The notes beneath the pieces are model-generated. The model was not told where the DNA came from. It did no database searches and saw nothing but the letters and a program-made list of their open reading frames with translations. A stretch of DNA of 64,000 bases from Silvibacterium dinghuense (lineage in GTDB: Bacteria > Acidobacteriota > Terriglobia > Terriglobales > Acidobacteriaceae). The first letter of the stretch is position 1, and every line of letters begins with the position of its first letter. The DNA lies in the NCBI RefSeq assembly GCF_004123295.1, contig NZ_SDMK01000003.1, positions 186,001-250,000 of the forward strand, in the 5' to 3' direction. Of this stretch, positions 52,301 to 60,367 are shown piece after piece. Made by a program: the position numbers and the translations under genes.

Positions 52301-52453
52301 TTGTCATCCCGACCGGAGCGTAATGGAGGGACCCGCAGTTTCCACCAGCTCCGGCAGGAAACGCAGGTTTCTCCGCTTCGCAGGACGATACTACCGTCCT
52401 GCTCCGGTCGAAATGACAATCGCTTGCATGAGTTCTATATCGATACAGCTTAG
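52301..52453. repeat. MITE-like palindromic repeat, copy F (left end missing)
   Basis: TTGTCATCCCGACCGGAGCG (from 52301) and TGCTCCGGTCGAAATGACA enclose inner repeats GGAGGGACCCGCAG and GCAGGTTTCTCC. The right end ATCGATACAGCTTAG overlaps the TAA stop of the leftward phosphoesterase gene. The left TATCCAC arm is not recognisable, perhaps because the copy is close to the divergent peroxidase start. Confidence 0.7.
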
Positions 52454-53877
52454 AAGGGGAGCTTCACATACGGCGTCTCGCCGTTGTTGCCCGGTTCATG
52501 GCTGCGACCCGTGCCCGCGCCGCTCTCGAAGATGTCTTCATCCTCGCCGATCGTGTCCAGGTGATAGCTGGTCCTGCGATCGTCGGCCGCGTAGCCGATG
52601 TGGTCGAGATGGAAGATGTCTTCGATGCTGCGGAGCATCGAGTAATGGTTATAAGGCGTGTCGGAGGTGCTGCCCGCCTTGATGAAGGGCGAGAGCAGCA
52701 CAGCGCCGATGCGGTCGCCGCCGTAGCCGTTGAACACCAGCTGCTCGAGCAGCGAAGAGGTATCGACCAGCGTCAGCGTCGCAGGACGCACGCCGCTCAG
52801 GTTCGCGCCCGGCTGCTGATCGCAGCAGGTCTGCCCCGTATAGTTGATGGACACCACTTCCTGCCCGCTCGCGTTCTCACTGACGCTCTCTGTGGCGTAG
52901 TTGCTCTCGTCGAAGGTGATCAGCAGCAGGCCGTCCTGCTTGAAGGCCGGTGAGTTGGTGATCTGCGGCACCCAGGTCTTGAGGAAGGCGTCGGCCGAGG
53001 TCAATCCGCCGGGCTGGCCATTGGCGCAGGTGGTGCCCGTCGCGCCGGTGCCGCTGCCGTCGTGGCCGTCATTGCACAGGTTGGGCGTGATGAAGACCAG
53101 GTTCGGCGTGGTGTCCGCGCTCTTGAGGTCGCTGGCCAGCGCGTTCAGGTTGACCACATGCTTGCCGCAGTAGGCCTGATCGTCAATGATCGAATGGAAG
53201 TACATGAAGGGATCGTGCCGGGTGGCGTAGGCGTCGCCGAGCGGCACCGAGCTGCTGGGCGCCACGGCGCTGTTCGTGTTGTCCGTGCCAACGCCAATGG
53301 CCGGATGGCCGCAGGTAGCGCTTTCCCGGGTCGGATCATTGCCCATGTCTTCCATATAACCGCGCCAGCTCAGGCCCGCCTTGTCGAGCTGCCTGGGAAG
53401 ATTCGGCACGTCCTTGGCATAAATGCAGCCGCCCTGCGCCACTACCTGCCCCTGCGCCGCCCAGCCGGTCTGGTCCACGTTGTTGTAATTGCCGATGCTC
53501 GAAGTCAGGTTGGGAATGCAGTCGTCATCGGTGTCCTGCGTAGGCGCCTGGCCGCTGATGAGCGAGATGTAGTTGTCGAGCGAGACATGGCCCGTGCCGT
53601 AATACTGCGTCAGCAGCGCGCCTTCCGGCACCAGCGTGTTCTGCAGATAGGGGTCCTGCGTGCTCGAGCCGAAGGTCACCGCGTAGTTCTTGTTTTCAAG
53701 CACGATGACGAAGACATGCTTCACGCCGGCGGCTGCAGTGGGCACGCGGTGCGAGTCGCCCTGCGCGTCGTGGTTCGAAGATTGGCTGGATTCGGCGGCT
53801 GCAAACTGCGGCGTACCGAATGCCAGCGCCGCGGCGAGACATCCGCAGGCCGCCCGCTCGAGAAAGCTGCGTAACAT
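52450..53877 (-). CDS. Exported phosphoesterase (phospholipase C / acid phosphatase AcpA-like)
   Basis: From ATG 53877 (preceded by GGAGGAA) the protein is 475 residues. A signal peptide (about residues 10-26, ending FAAAES) precedes a PF04185-like phosphoesterase domain, with VIVLENKNYAVTFG and VSLDNYISLISGQAP in the N-terminal half. The C-terminal half has LLLITFDESNY and RIGAVLLSPFIKAG. Such enzymes cleave phosphate monoesters or phospholipid head groups outside the cell; the substrate is uncertain. Its TAA stop lies in the right end of repeat copy F. Confidence 0.88.
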   Translation of the reverse strand: MLRSFLERAACGCLAAALAFGTPQFAAAESSQSSNHDAQGDSHRVPTAAAGVKHVFVIVLENKNYAVTFGSSTQDPYLQNTLVPEGALLTQYYGTGHVSLDNYISLISGQAPTQDTDDDCIPNLTSSIGNYNNVDQTGWAAQGQVVAQGGCIYAKDVPNLPRQLDKAGLSWRGYMEDMGNDPTRESATCGHPAIGVGTDNTNSAVAPSSSVPLGDAYATRHDPFMYFHSIIDDQAYCGKHVVNLNALASDLKSADTTPNLVFITPNLCNDGHDGSGTGATGTTCANGQPGGLTSADAFLKTWVPQITNSPAFKQDGLLLITFDESNYATESVSENASGQEVVSINYTGQTCCDQQPGANLSGVRPATLTLVDTSSLLEQLVFNGYGGDRIGAVLLSPFIKAGSTSDTPYNHYSMLRSIEDIFHLDHIGYAADDRRTSYHLDTIGEDEDIFESGAGTGRSHEPGNNGETPYVKLPF

Positions 53878-54181
53878 TTTCTGTTCCTCCCTGAAAAGAC
53901 AGCAAAATAATTCAGATTGCGTCGCAATCTTTGCAGCGCAGGTACGAGTCATGGGTTACAGCAAGGTGAAAACTTGCCCGTGTCGAAAGCGTTTTCTGGA
54001 ATAAGGAATCTGGAGAGAAAAACGACGCAAACCGAGTGTCTGCATGCGGCGATGGACGAAGAGCAGCCCGCAACTTCCACTCCTGTCATCGTCCTGATCC
54101 CCGTCTGGCATGCTTTTGCCAAACGGTGATCAAAGGATCTGGAGTTCAGGAGCGTTCTTTCTGCTACGAGTTTCTGAGGCC
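53878..54181. other. 304-bp gap upstream of the phosphoesterase gene
   Basis: A perfect palindrome GATTGCG-T-CGCAATC occupies 53915-53929, 38 bp from the phosphoesterase start, and could be an operator. No Pho-box-like repeat was found. The remainder contains only short ORFs without ribosome-binding sites and nothing else I can assign. Confidence 0.35.
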
Positions 54182-55015
54182 CTAATTTGTGCTCACCGGC
54201 ACAGGCGCCGACTTCGGCGTGGAGATGTATCCCCGCACCTGGTTCTTGTCGATGCTGTTCACCACCAGCTCATACAGGTTGTTGTCTTTGCCGGTGTAGA
54301 ACTGGACCGGCTCGTTGAGCCCGCGGTCCTTCTTCTCGATCTTCTTGTCGTCGGCGTAGACCTCGAGCGTGTAGCGGCTGTGCTTGGCGTCGGCCTTCTT
54401 CAGCTCCAGGCTCACCGTCGAGACCGGCTTGCGCTGTCCCTTGTCCAGAGTGAATTCGTAATAGTTCCGGTCACCTTTGTGCTTCAGAATCTCGAGCTCG
54501 TCGTGGTTGGTCGCGATGAGGCCACTCTGCACGCCCATGTCGCCCTTCATGCTCTGCAACTGCGCTTCATCCGACTTGAGCTGCGTCTGCGTATTGCCAA
54601 GATCGGTCTTCACGCCTCCCACATCGGTCTTCACGTTCGAAACATCGCTCGAAACCGAAGAGACAGCCTTCTGCGTCTCCTTCTGCTCCGTCTCGAGCCG
54701 CGCCGCGTCGGACTGCTGACGGCGCAGCAGATCGTCGGCGCGCATCTCCAACTGCTTCTGCGTCAGCCCCAGCGACTTGCCCAGCGTATCGCTGGTCACC
54801 TTCAGCCGTGCGTTGGTCTCGTCCAGCGCGGAACTCAGCTTGTCATTCTGCTGCTGCGCCTGGGAGAGTTTTGCCTCGGCATTCGTCAGCCGTCCGGAAA
54901 GGTAATAGCTCCAGCCCAGGCCGCCGACTGCCGCCAGCACGGCCACAGCCAGAAGGACCAGAAACAGTCCCGAATAGCTCCGCGGTTCTCCGCTCAACGA
55001 TGTTTCTTCACTCAT
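54182..55015 (-). CDS. Membrane-anchored coiled-coil hypothetical protein
   Basis: The 277-residue protein has one N-terminal membrane helix (about 17-41) and a long coiled-coil stretch (about 45-170) rich in Gln, Asp and Ser. A C-terminal beta-rich domain is last. Within the coiled coil, SSVSSDVSNVKTDVGGVKTDLG shows a heptad-like repeat. It might be a periplasmic tether or a partner of an envelope complex. I do not recognise a family. AAGGG lies upstream of ATG 55015. Confidence 0.7.
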   Translation of the reverse strand: MSEETSLSGEPRSYSGLFLVLLAVAVLAAVGGLGWSYYLSGRLTNAEAKLSQAQQQNDKLSSALDETNARLKVTSDTLGKSLGLTQKQLEMRADDLLRRQQSDAARLETEQKETQKAVSSVSSDVSNVKTDVGGVKTDLGNTQTQLKSDEAQLQSMKGDMGVQSGLIATNHDELEILKHKGDRNYYEFTLDKGQRKPVSTVSLELKKADAKHSRYTLEVYADDKKIEKKDRGLNEPVQFYTGKDNNLYELVVNSIDKNQVRGYISTPKSAPVPVSTN

Positions 55016-55189
55016 TGCGTTGCACCCTTTCTCTTACAGACGGACGATCTTCGGCGCGGGTTCCTTGTGCGACGAAACCGCCGGCCGCCAGTCCGGTAAA
55101 GACCGTACCGTGGCCGGCATGCAGTGAGCATAGCCGGTCAGCCTCCACTCCGCCAGAGTCCAAATCGGCGCGTCCCCTGCAGCACGACA

Positions 55190-55195
55190 TACAAT
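55190..55195 (+). promoter_or_regulatory. -10-like box (TACAAT) 7 nt before the thiO start
   Basis: TACAAT ends 7 nt before GTG 55203, which has no ribosome-binding site. The spacing is the same as for the TPR gene and uppP and suggests a leaderless message. No -35 box was identified. Confidence 0.35.
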
Positions 55196-55202
55196 AAGAC
55201 GT

Positions 55203-56285
55203 GTGAACCATACCGAAATTGCCATCGTCGGTGGCGGCATCATCGGCCTCTCCCTTGCACTCGAGCTGGCAACAAACGGCCGCCAGGTCACAATCCTGGA
55301 ACGGGAGAGCGCTGCCTCCGAGGCTTCCTGGGCCGCAGCCGGTATGCTCGCCGACTCGGACCCCGAGAATCCCGCTGCGCTCCAGCCGCTTTCGCGCCTC
55401 AGCCGCAGCCTCTGGACCAGCTTCCGCCAGCAGGTGGAGCAGCTCTCCGGCCACGCCGTCCCGGTCCGCACCCGGCGCACCCTCCAGATTGCGCATCATC
55501 TCCCCGAAGGCTTCACCGAGGCCTCGCGGGAAGAGATCGACGCCGTCGCTCCCGGCCTCACGGCTCCCTGCAAAAGCATCTTTTTCCTGAACGAGGAAAG
55601 CATCAATCCCCGCGATCTCGTTGCCGCACTGCCCGTGGCGGTGCGCGCTGCCGGCGTCACGCTCCTCGAGCAGACTCCGGTCCAGTCCGTGCGCAATCAT
55701 ACCGAAGGCGTCGAAATCGTCACCCCGGACGGCAACTGGCTGGCCGGCCGCATTGTCTACGCCACGGGGGCCTGGGCGGGCAATCTTCCCGGTCTTCCCG
55801 CCACGCCCCGCAAGGGCCAGATGATCCAGGCGGCTCTCGATGCTCCTCTCGACTGCGTTCTGCGCACGCCGGATATCTACATCGTGCCGCGCGGCCATGG
55901 CCGCTTCGTCATCGGCGCAACCGTGGAAGACGCCGGTTTCGACAAGCAGGTCCACGAGAACGATATCCAGGCCCTGCTTCGCCGGGCGGCCGCGCTCTGG
56001 CCCCCTGTCGGCAACGCTGCTGTGGTCGAGACCTGGGCCGGCCTTCGCCCCGGTTCGCCTGACCTGCTCCCCATGCTCGGCCCGCTGGAGGAAGAGCGCG
56101 GCGAGCAGCGCGCCTGGGCCGCAGTCGGACACTATCGGAACGGCATCCTGCTAGCGCCCGGTACCGCGCGCCTGCTCTGTGAAATGCTTGAGAATCGCCG
56201 GCCCAGCATCGATCCCGCGCCTTTCCGGTGCGACCGGTTCGCGCTCTCATCCGTCCAATCACAGTGTGTTCCTGTGCAGGTGTAA
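55203..56285 (+). CDS. thiO: FAD-dependent glycine/D-amino-acid oxidase-like protein
   Basis: The 360-residue DAO-family flavoprotein begins with the dinucleotide-binding loop IVGGGIIGLSLALELA and has the second conserved segment WAAAGMLADSD. VETWAGLRPGSPDLLPMLG is the typical C-terminal flavin-contact region of glycine oxidases. ThiO converts glycine to the iminoglycine needed for the thiazole of thiamine. No other thi genes are in the window, so the ThiO assignment over another DAO is moderate. GTG 55203 is the start. Confidence 0.75.
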   Translation: MNHTEIAIVGGGIIGLSLALELATNGRQVTILERESAASEASWAAAGMLADSDPENPAALQPLSRLSRSLWTSFRQQVEQLSGHAVPVRTRRTLQIAHHLPEGFTEASREEIDAVAPGLTAPCKSIFFLNEESINPRDLVAALPVAVRAAGVTLLEQTPVQSVRNHTEGVEIVTPDGNWLAGRIVYATGAWAGNLPGLPATPRKGQMIQAALDAPLDCVLRTPDIYIVPRGHGRFVIGATVEDAGFDKQVHENDIQALLRRAAALWPPVGNAAVVETWAGLRPGSPDLLPMLGPLEEERGEQRAWAAVGHYRNGILLAPGTARLLCEMLENRRPSIDPAPFRCDRFALSSVQSQCVPVQV

Positions 56286-56312
56286 CAGGCCCCGGCACGC
56301 GGCTCAGGCCGC

Positions 56313-56342
56313 ATGACAATCGTATGCAGACTGCGTTATAAA
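56313..56342 (+). promoter_or_regulatory. Putative promoter of citrate synthase
   Basis: ATGACA (56313-56318) and TATAAA (56337-56342) are separated by 18 bp, a fair sigma-70-like arrangement. It lies about 150 bp upstream of the citrate synthase start. This is pattern matching only. Confidence 0.3.
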
Positions 56343-56493
56343 CGTCTGTTGACTCTCATTTGCCCGCGCACCCTCTTCTCCAGGCGCCGTTGGTTCGATC
56401 TCGGGCAATCCGGCATCAGATAACAGGAGAAACGGCGCGAAAACCGATAAGGATTTCATCCGTAACTTTTCAGCAAGAGGAGCAGAGAATCGT

Positions 56494-57627
56494 ATGGCGA
56501 CTGCGGTGGCAGCGAAGGGACTTGAAGGGATTGTGGCGGCTAATTCCGGCATCTGCTGGATCGACGGCGATGCGGGTGTGCTGGCCTACCGCGGCATCGA
56601 CATTCACGAACTGGCGGAGAAGTCCACCTTCGAGGAAACCACCTACCTCCTCTGGAACGGCAAGCTGCCGACCAAGTCCGAGTTGGCCGACTTCAGCAAG
56701 AAGCTGGCCGAAGCCCGTGAGCTTCCTCCGGCCATCCTCGACCTCATCAAGGCCTTCCCCAAGACTGCGACTCCGATGGAGGTGCTGCGCACCGCCGTCT
56801 CCGCGCTGAGCATGTACGACGCCGACGAAAAGGCCGTCGATCATGACTCCAACATCCGCAAGTGCTTCGCGCTGACCGCCCAGATCCCGATGATCGTCGC
56901 CGCCTTCGATCGCATCCGCAAGGGCAAGGATGTCGTCCCGGCCGACAAGTCGCTCTCCCACGCAGCACACTTCATCTGGCAGCTTACCGGCGAGAAGCCC
57001 TCCGAAACCGCGACCAAGACCTTCGACGTCGCGCTGATCCTGCACGCCGACCACGAGCTGAACGCTTCGACTTTCGCCGCGCGCGTCATCGCCGCGACCC
57101 TCTCCGACGTGCACTCGGCCATCACCGGCGCCATCGGCGCGCTCAAGGGACCCCTGCACGGCGGCGCGAACGAAGCCGTGATGCGCCTGCTCTTCGAAAT
57201 CGACCAGAAGGGCGCGGACCCGGTCGAATACGTGCGCGAGATGCTCGCCGCCAAGAAGAAGATCTCCGGCTTCGGCCACCGCGTCTACCACACCGAGGAC
57301 CCGCGCGCGACGCACCTCCGCCGCATGTCCGAGGCGCTGGGCAAGGCCGACGGCAACCCCAAGTGGTATGAGATGTCCCGCAAGATCGAGCTCTTCGTGA
57401 AGGAAGAGAAGAAGCTCAACGCGAACGTCGATTTCTACTCGGCCTCGACCTACACCACGCTGGGCATCGATCTCGATCTCTTCACGCCGATCTTCGCCAT
57501 CAGCCGCATCTCCGGCTGGGCTGCGCACGTCATCGAGCAGCTCGACGACAACCGCCTCATCCGCCCGCGCGCCGAATATATTGGACCCGAATACCCGGCC
57601 AAGTACATCGCCATCGAAAGCCGCTAA
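56494..57627 (+). CDS. gltA: Citrate synthase
   Basis: Citrate synthase condenses oxaloacetate and acetyl-CoA. The 377-residue protein is the short form common in Gram-positive bacteria and archaea. Conserved elements include GGANEAVMRLL, GFGHRVYHTEDPRA with the catalytic His, and NVDFYSASTYTTLGI with the catalytic Asp. A type I or methylcitrate synthase role cannot be excluded from sequence alone. GAGGAG lies about 11 bp before the ATG. It is followed by an 18-bp-stem terminator. Confidence 0.93.
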   Translation: MATAVAAKGLEGIVAANSGICWIDGDAGVLAYRGIDIHELAEKSTFEETTYLLWNGKLPTKSELADFSKKLAEARELPPAILDLIKAFPKTATPMEVLRTAVSALSMYDADEKAVDHDSNIRKCFALTAQIPMIVAAFDRIRKGKDVVPADKSLSHAAHFIWQLTGEKPSETATKTFDVALILHADHELNASTFAARVIAATLSDVHSAITGAIGALKGPLHGGANEAVMRLLFEIDQKGADPVEYVREMLAAKKKISGFGHRVYHTEDPRATHLRRMSEALGKADGNPKWYEMSRKIELFVKEEKKLNANVDFYSASTYTTLGIDLDLFTPIFAISRISGWAAHVIEQLDDNRLIRPRAEYIGPEYPAKYIAIESR

Positions 57628-57643
57628 ACGAAAACTTCACATC

Positions 57644-57683
57644 GCAACAAGAAGGGCGTCCGCAAGGACGCCCTTCTTGTTGC
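57644..57683 (+). terminator. Rho-independent terminator-like hairpin after citrate synthase
   Basis: An 18-bp perfect stem (57644-57661 and 57666-57683) closes a GCAA tetraloop. The right arm includes CTTCTTGTTGC. It lies 16 bp after the stop codon and is a strong structure, though it lacks a long T-run after the stem. Confidence 0.8.
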
Positions 57684-57772
57684 AACCGTGCAAGCTCGCG
57701 ACCAGCGGGAGCGCCAAAGCCCTTAAATAGCAACGGAATGCGCCGAAGGCGCCTATCGCTGGACGCGCAGTC

Positions 57773-58369
57773 CTACATCGTCGCCCCTGGCCGGCTCGCC
57801 GGCGGAATGATCGCATTCATGCGCAGATATTCGACCATCTGCCCGTAGTGATCCATCGAGTGCGCAGCGGCAAAGGCGGCCATCGAAACCCGCGTCGACT
57901 GGAAGGCCTCCGGCCCTTTCAATGCCAGAAAAGCGTTCTGCGGAGTAATCGAGTTGATCGCCGCGTGCGCATAGACATAGCTGTCCTTGAGCGCCTTGAC
58001 CAGTTCATCCTTGGTCTTCAGGCCTTCGAGCGTCTTTGGATCGATCTCGCCCGCGACGCCCCAACCATGGAAAAACTCATAATTGGCCTGCGCCAGATGC
58101 TTTACCTGTTCACCGAAGGTGCGCACGCCTTTGAAGTCGCCACCCGGAACCGCAGGCGCAAAGTCATACTTGTCGGCCGGCATCGCCTCGGCCGCTCCCA
58201 TCACTTGCTTTTCCATGATAGAGAGCACCGCGTTCAGGCTTGCGCTCGGCGCCAGCGGAGTTCCCTCCACCGCCATCTTCGGTTGAGATTTCTCCTGGGC
58301 CTTGCCCGTCATCGGCAGCAACAGCATGGCGCAGCACGCCGCCGTCATCAGACAACACTTTCTGATCAT
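57773..58369 (-). CDS. Exported DinB-like four-helix protein
   Basis: The 198-residue protein has a signal peptide (about residues 8-24, ending MTGKAQE). A four-helix bundle of the DinB/YfiT type follows, with histidines in EQVKHLAQANYEFFHGW and AAHSMDHYGQMVEYL at positions typical of the metal triad of this superfamily. DinB proteins are thiol-dependent or metal-dependent enzymes in detoxification, usually cytoplasmic, so export is unusual. The ATG has GGGAGGCGGGA before it. Confidence 0.82.
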   Translation of the reverse strand: MIRKCCLMTAACCAMLLLPMTGKAQEKSQPKMAVEGTPLAPSASLNAVLSIMEKQVMGAAEAMPADKYDFAPAVPGGDFKGVRTFGEQVKHLAQANYEFFHGWGVAGEIDPKTLEGLKTKDELVKALKDSYVYAHAAINSITPQNAFLALKGPEAFQSTRVSMAAFAAAHSMDHYGQMVEYLRMNAIIPPASRPGATM

Positions 58370-58432
58370 TCCCGCCTCCCAAACTGCGCAGCAAGCCTAT
58401 CAGAAAGCCGCGTGGCAGGCGTCCAGCAAGCG

Positions 58433-59281
58433 TCAAACGAGCGTCAATTCCACATTCAGCGCGCGGATGCTTTCGGCGGCTGTTTCCGGCAGCTCGCGGT
58501 CGGTAATCACATGATGCAGCGCGGAAATCGGCGCAATGCGGGAGAGGCTGCGCCGCGAGAACTTCGTCGAGTCGCACACCGCCACCACGCGCCGGGCAGC
58601 CGCAATCATCGCCCGGTTCACGCGGGCCTCGAGGAGATTCGGGGTGAAGAGCCCGGACTCCACATCGAAGGCATCCACGCCGAGAAAGAGGATGTCGGCG
58701 TGCATCTCCTTGAGCACATCCTCGGCAATCGGCCCCACCATCGAGAAGGAATTCCGCCGCAGCGAGCCGCCGGTCAGGATGATCTCGAAGTTGGTATTGC
58801 CGAGCTCCGCCGCGATATTGATGCCGTTGGTGATGACCGTCAGCGAGGAGAAGCGCCGCAACCCCTGGGCAATCGCCGCCGTCGTCGTACCTGAATCCAG
58901 CATGACGCAACTGCCGTCGGTCACCAGCTTGACGGCCGCAGCCGCGATGCGCTGTTTCTCCGCCGCCCGCTGCTCCTGCTTCTCCTGCAGCGAGGGGTCG
59001 AAGAGCGCGCTCGACGATGGAGGAAGTGCTCCGCCATGGCTGCGCTGCAACAGGCCCCGCTCCTGCAGGGAGTCCAGATCCTTGCGGATGGTGATCTGCG
59101 AGACGCCGAAGTGTTGCGAGAGATCGCCGACGATCACCCGCCCTTCCGCCTGCAGCATGGCGAGAATGTGTTGGCGCCGCTCCTCGGCCATCAGCGAATC
59201 GCCATCAACAGAAGCAGCACGTCGTTGCGGTTGGGTCATCTTTTTCATGAGAAAGCGCAGCAATGTACCGGTATTCATCAC
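58433..59281 (-). CDS. DeoR-family transcriptional regulator (sugar catabolism type)
   Basis: The protein (up to 282 residues) has an N-terminal DeoR helix-turn-helix (about residues 35-85: EERRQHILAMLQAEGRVIVGDLSQHFGVSQITIRKDLDSLQERGLLQRSHGG). Its C-terminal domain is of the DeoRC type that senses a phosphosugar (VMLDSGTTTAAIAQGL, LTGGSLRRNSFSMVG). The start is unsure: GTG 59281, ATG 59248 or ATG 59191. It closes the agaS operon and probably represses it until a sugar phosphate is present. Confidence 0.9.
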   Translation of the reverse strand: MMNTGTLLRFLMKKMTQPQRRAASVDGDSLMAEERRQHILAMLQAEGRVIVGDLSQHFGVSQITIRKDLDSLQERGLLQRSHGGALPPSSSALFDPSLQEKQEQRAAEKQRIAAAAVKLVTDGSCVMLDSGTTTAAIAQGLRRFSSLTVITNGINIAAELGNTNFEIILTGGSLRRNSFSMVGPIAEDVLKEMHADILFLGVDAFDVESGLFTPNLLEARVNRAMIAAARRVVAVCDSTKFSRRSLSRIAPISALHHVITDRELPETAAESIRALNVELTLV

Positions 59282-59369
59282 CGGACATGAAGGCTATGCT
59301 ACTTGCCGCTGCTATAGGGAGCAAGCCGAGATTGCACGCAAACCCCGGCTTGAGCTCCGGATACTGCCT

Positions 59370-60341
59370 TTACCGGCTGGTTTCGACGGGAAACGGAAAC
59401 GCCCTCTCTTCGAAAAAATGCTTCACCAGCCCGGGATTCCGAAACGCATCCGTGCCCCCGGGCCGCTGGGTCGAAAGCGCTCCGGTGATATTGCCGGCGT
59501 ATGCGCAGCTCTTCAGGTCAAGGCCGCGCAGCCACGCAGCCAGAAAGCCTGCGTTGAAGCTGTCGCCGGCGCCGATGGTATCCACCGGCGTAACCGGCGT
59601 CGCCTCGGCCACAATGCGTCCCTCACGCGTCTGCACCACCGAGCCCCGCGCCCCGCACTTCACGACCACGCAGGAGGCCAGCTTCCCGATCGCCTCCAGC
59701 GCCTCATCGAGGTTCGGCTTGCCGGTGATGCGCAGCAGCTCCTGCTCGTTCGGGAAGAAGAAATCCACCAGCGGCAGCAGCTCCTCGAGCGGCGCGCCCC
59801 ACTGGTCCGCCGGATCGTCGTTGGTATCCAGGGAGAGCGTCACCCCGGCATTCTTCAGCTCGCGGAAGAGCGCGGGCAGCCCCGGCGCCAGAGCCGTCTG
59901 CAGATAGAGCGACGACACGTGCACATGCCGGGCCGATTTCAGATAGTTCAGGTCGAGATCGGCTACTGCCATCTCGGCCATCGTGCCCTGGTAGGTCAGG
60001 ATGTGCCGCTCTTTGCCATGCGGCAGCAGCAGCGTCACGCCCGTCTTGATCCCGCGCCTGGAGTGAAAGCACTGCGAAAGGTCCACGCCGCTCGCCCCCA
60101 GCCGCTCCAGCGCCAGGCGGCCGAAATCATCGCCTCCCGTGCAGGTAATAAAGCCTACCCGGGCCCCCAGCACCGCAAGATTATGCGCGAGGATCGCCGA
60201 CGAACTGCCCAGCGTCACGGCAAAATCATCGCCCAGCAGCTCGCGTTCCAGCGGCATCTCTTCCGGCAGCCCGGCAAGGATCAGGTCCAGATTGATCTCG
60301 CCGGGAACAATCACATCGAATTGCTTCATCGTTTCAGTCAT
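59370..60341 (-). CDS. PfkB-family sugar kinase (tagatose-6-phosphate kinase-like)
   Basis: The 323-residue ribokinase-fold kinase has GEINLDLILAGLP near the start, LGSSSAILAHNLAVLGARVGFI, and the signature DTIGAGDSFNAGF with the catalytic Asp. It lies between the glycosidase and DeoR genes. Since the operon also contains agaS, whose product makes tagatose-6-phosphate from galactosamine-6-phosphate, I infer that this kinase makes tagatose-1,6-bisphosphate. Alternative substrates such as fructose or 2-keto-3-deoxygluconate cannot be ruled out. Confidence 0.85.
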   Translation of the reverse strand: MTETMKQFDVIVPGEINLDLILAGLPEEMPLERELLGDDFAVTLGSSSAILAHNLAVLGARVGFITCTGGDDFGRLALERLGASGVDLSQCFHSRRGIKTGVTLLLPHGKERHILTYQGTMAEMAVADLDLNYLKSARHVHVSSLYLQTALAPGLPALFRELKNAGVTLSLDTNDDPADQWGAPLEELLPLVDFFFPNEQELLRITGKPNLDEALEAIGKLASCVVVKCGARGSVVQTREGRIVAEATPVTPVDTIGAGDSFNAGFLAAWLRGLDLKSCAYAGNITGALSTQRPGGTDAFRNPGLVKHFFEERAFPFPVETSR

Positions 60342-60367
60342 TTCTTTCTGTTTTACTGGCGTGAATC

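Noticed and set aside
52273-52419. N-terminal extension of the di-haem peroxidase
   Set aside because: It is encoded by repeat copy F. The signal segment begins at ATG 52272.
53917-54129. 70-residue open reading frame between the phosphoesterase and the coiled-coil gene
   Set aside because: No ribosome-binding site, no recognisable motif, and it covers a likely operator palindrome.
59319-59362. Imperfect hairpin between the PfkB kinase and DeoR genes as a terminator
   Set aside because: The stem is short and interrupted and there is no T-run; the genes are probably co-transcribed.
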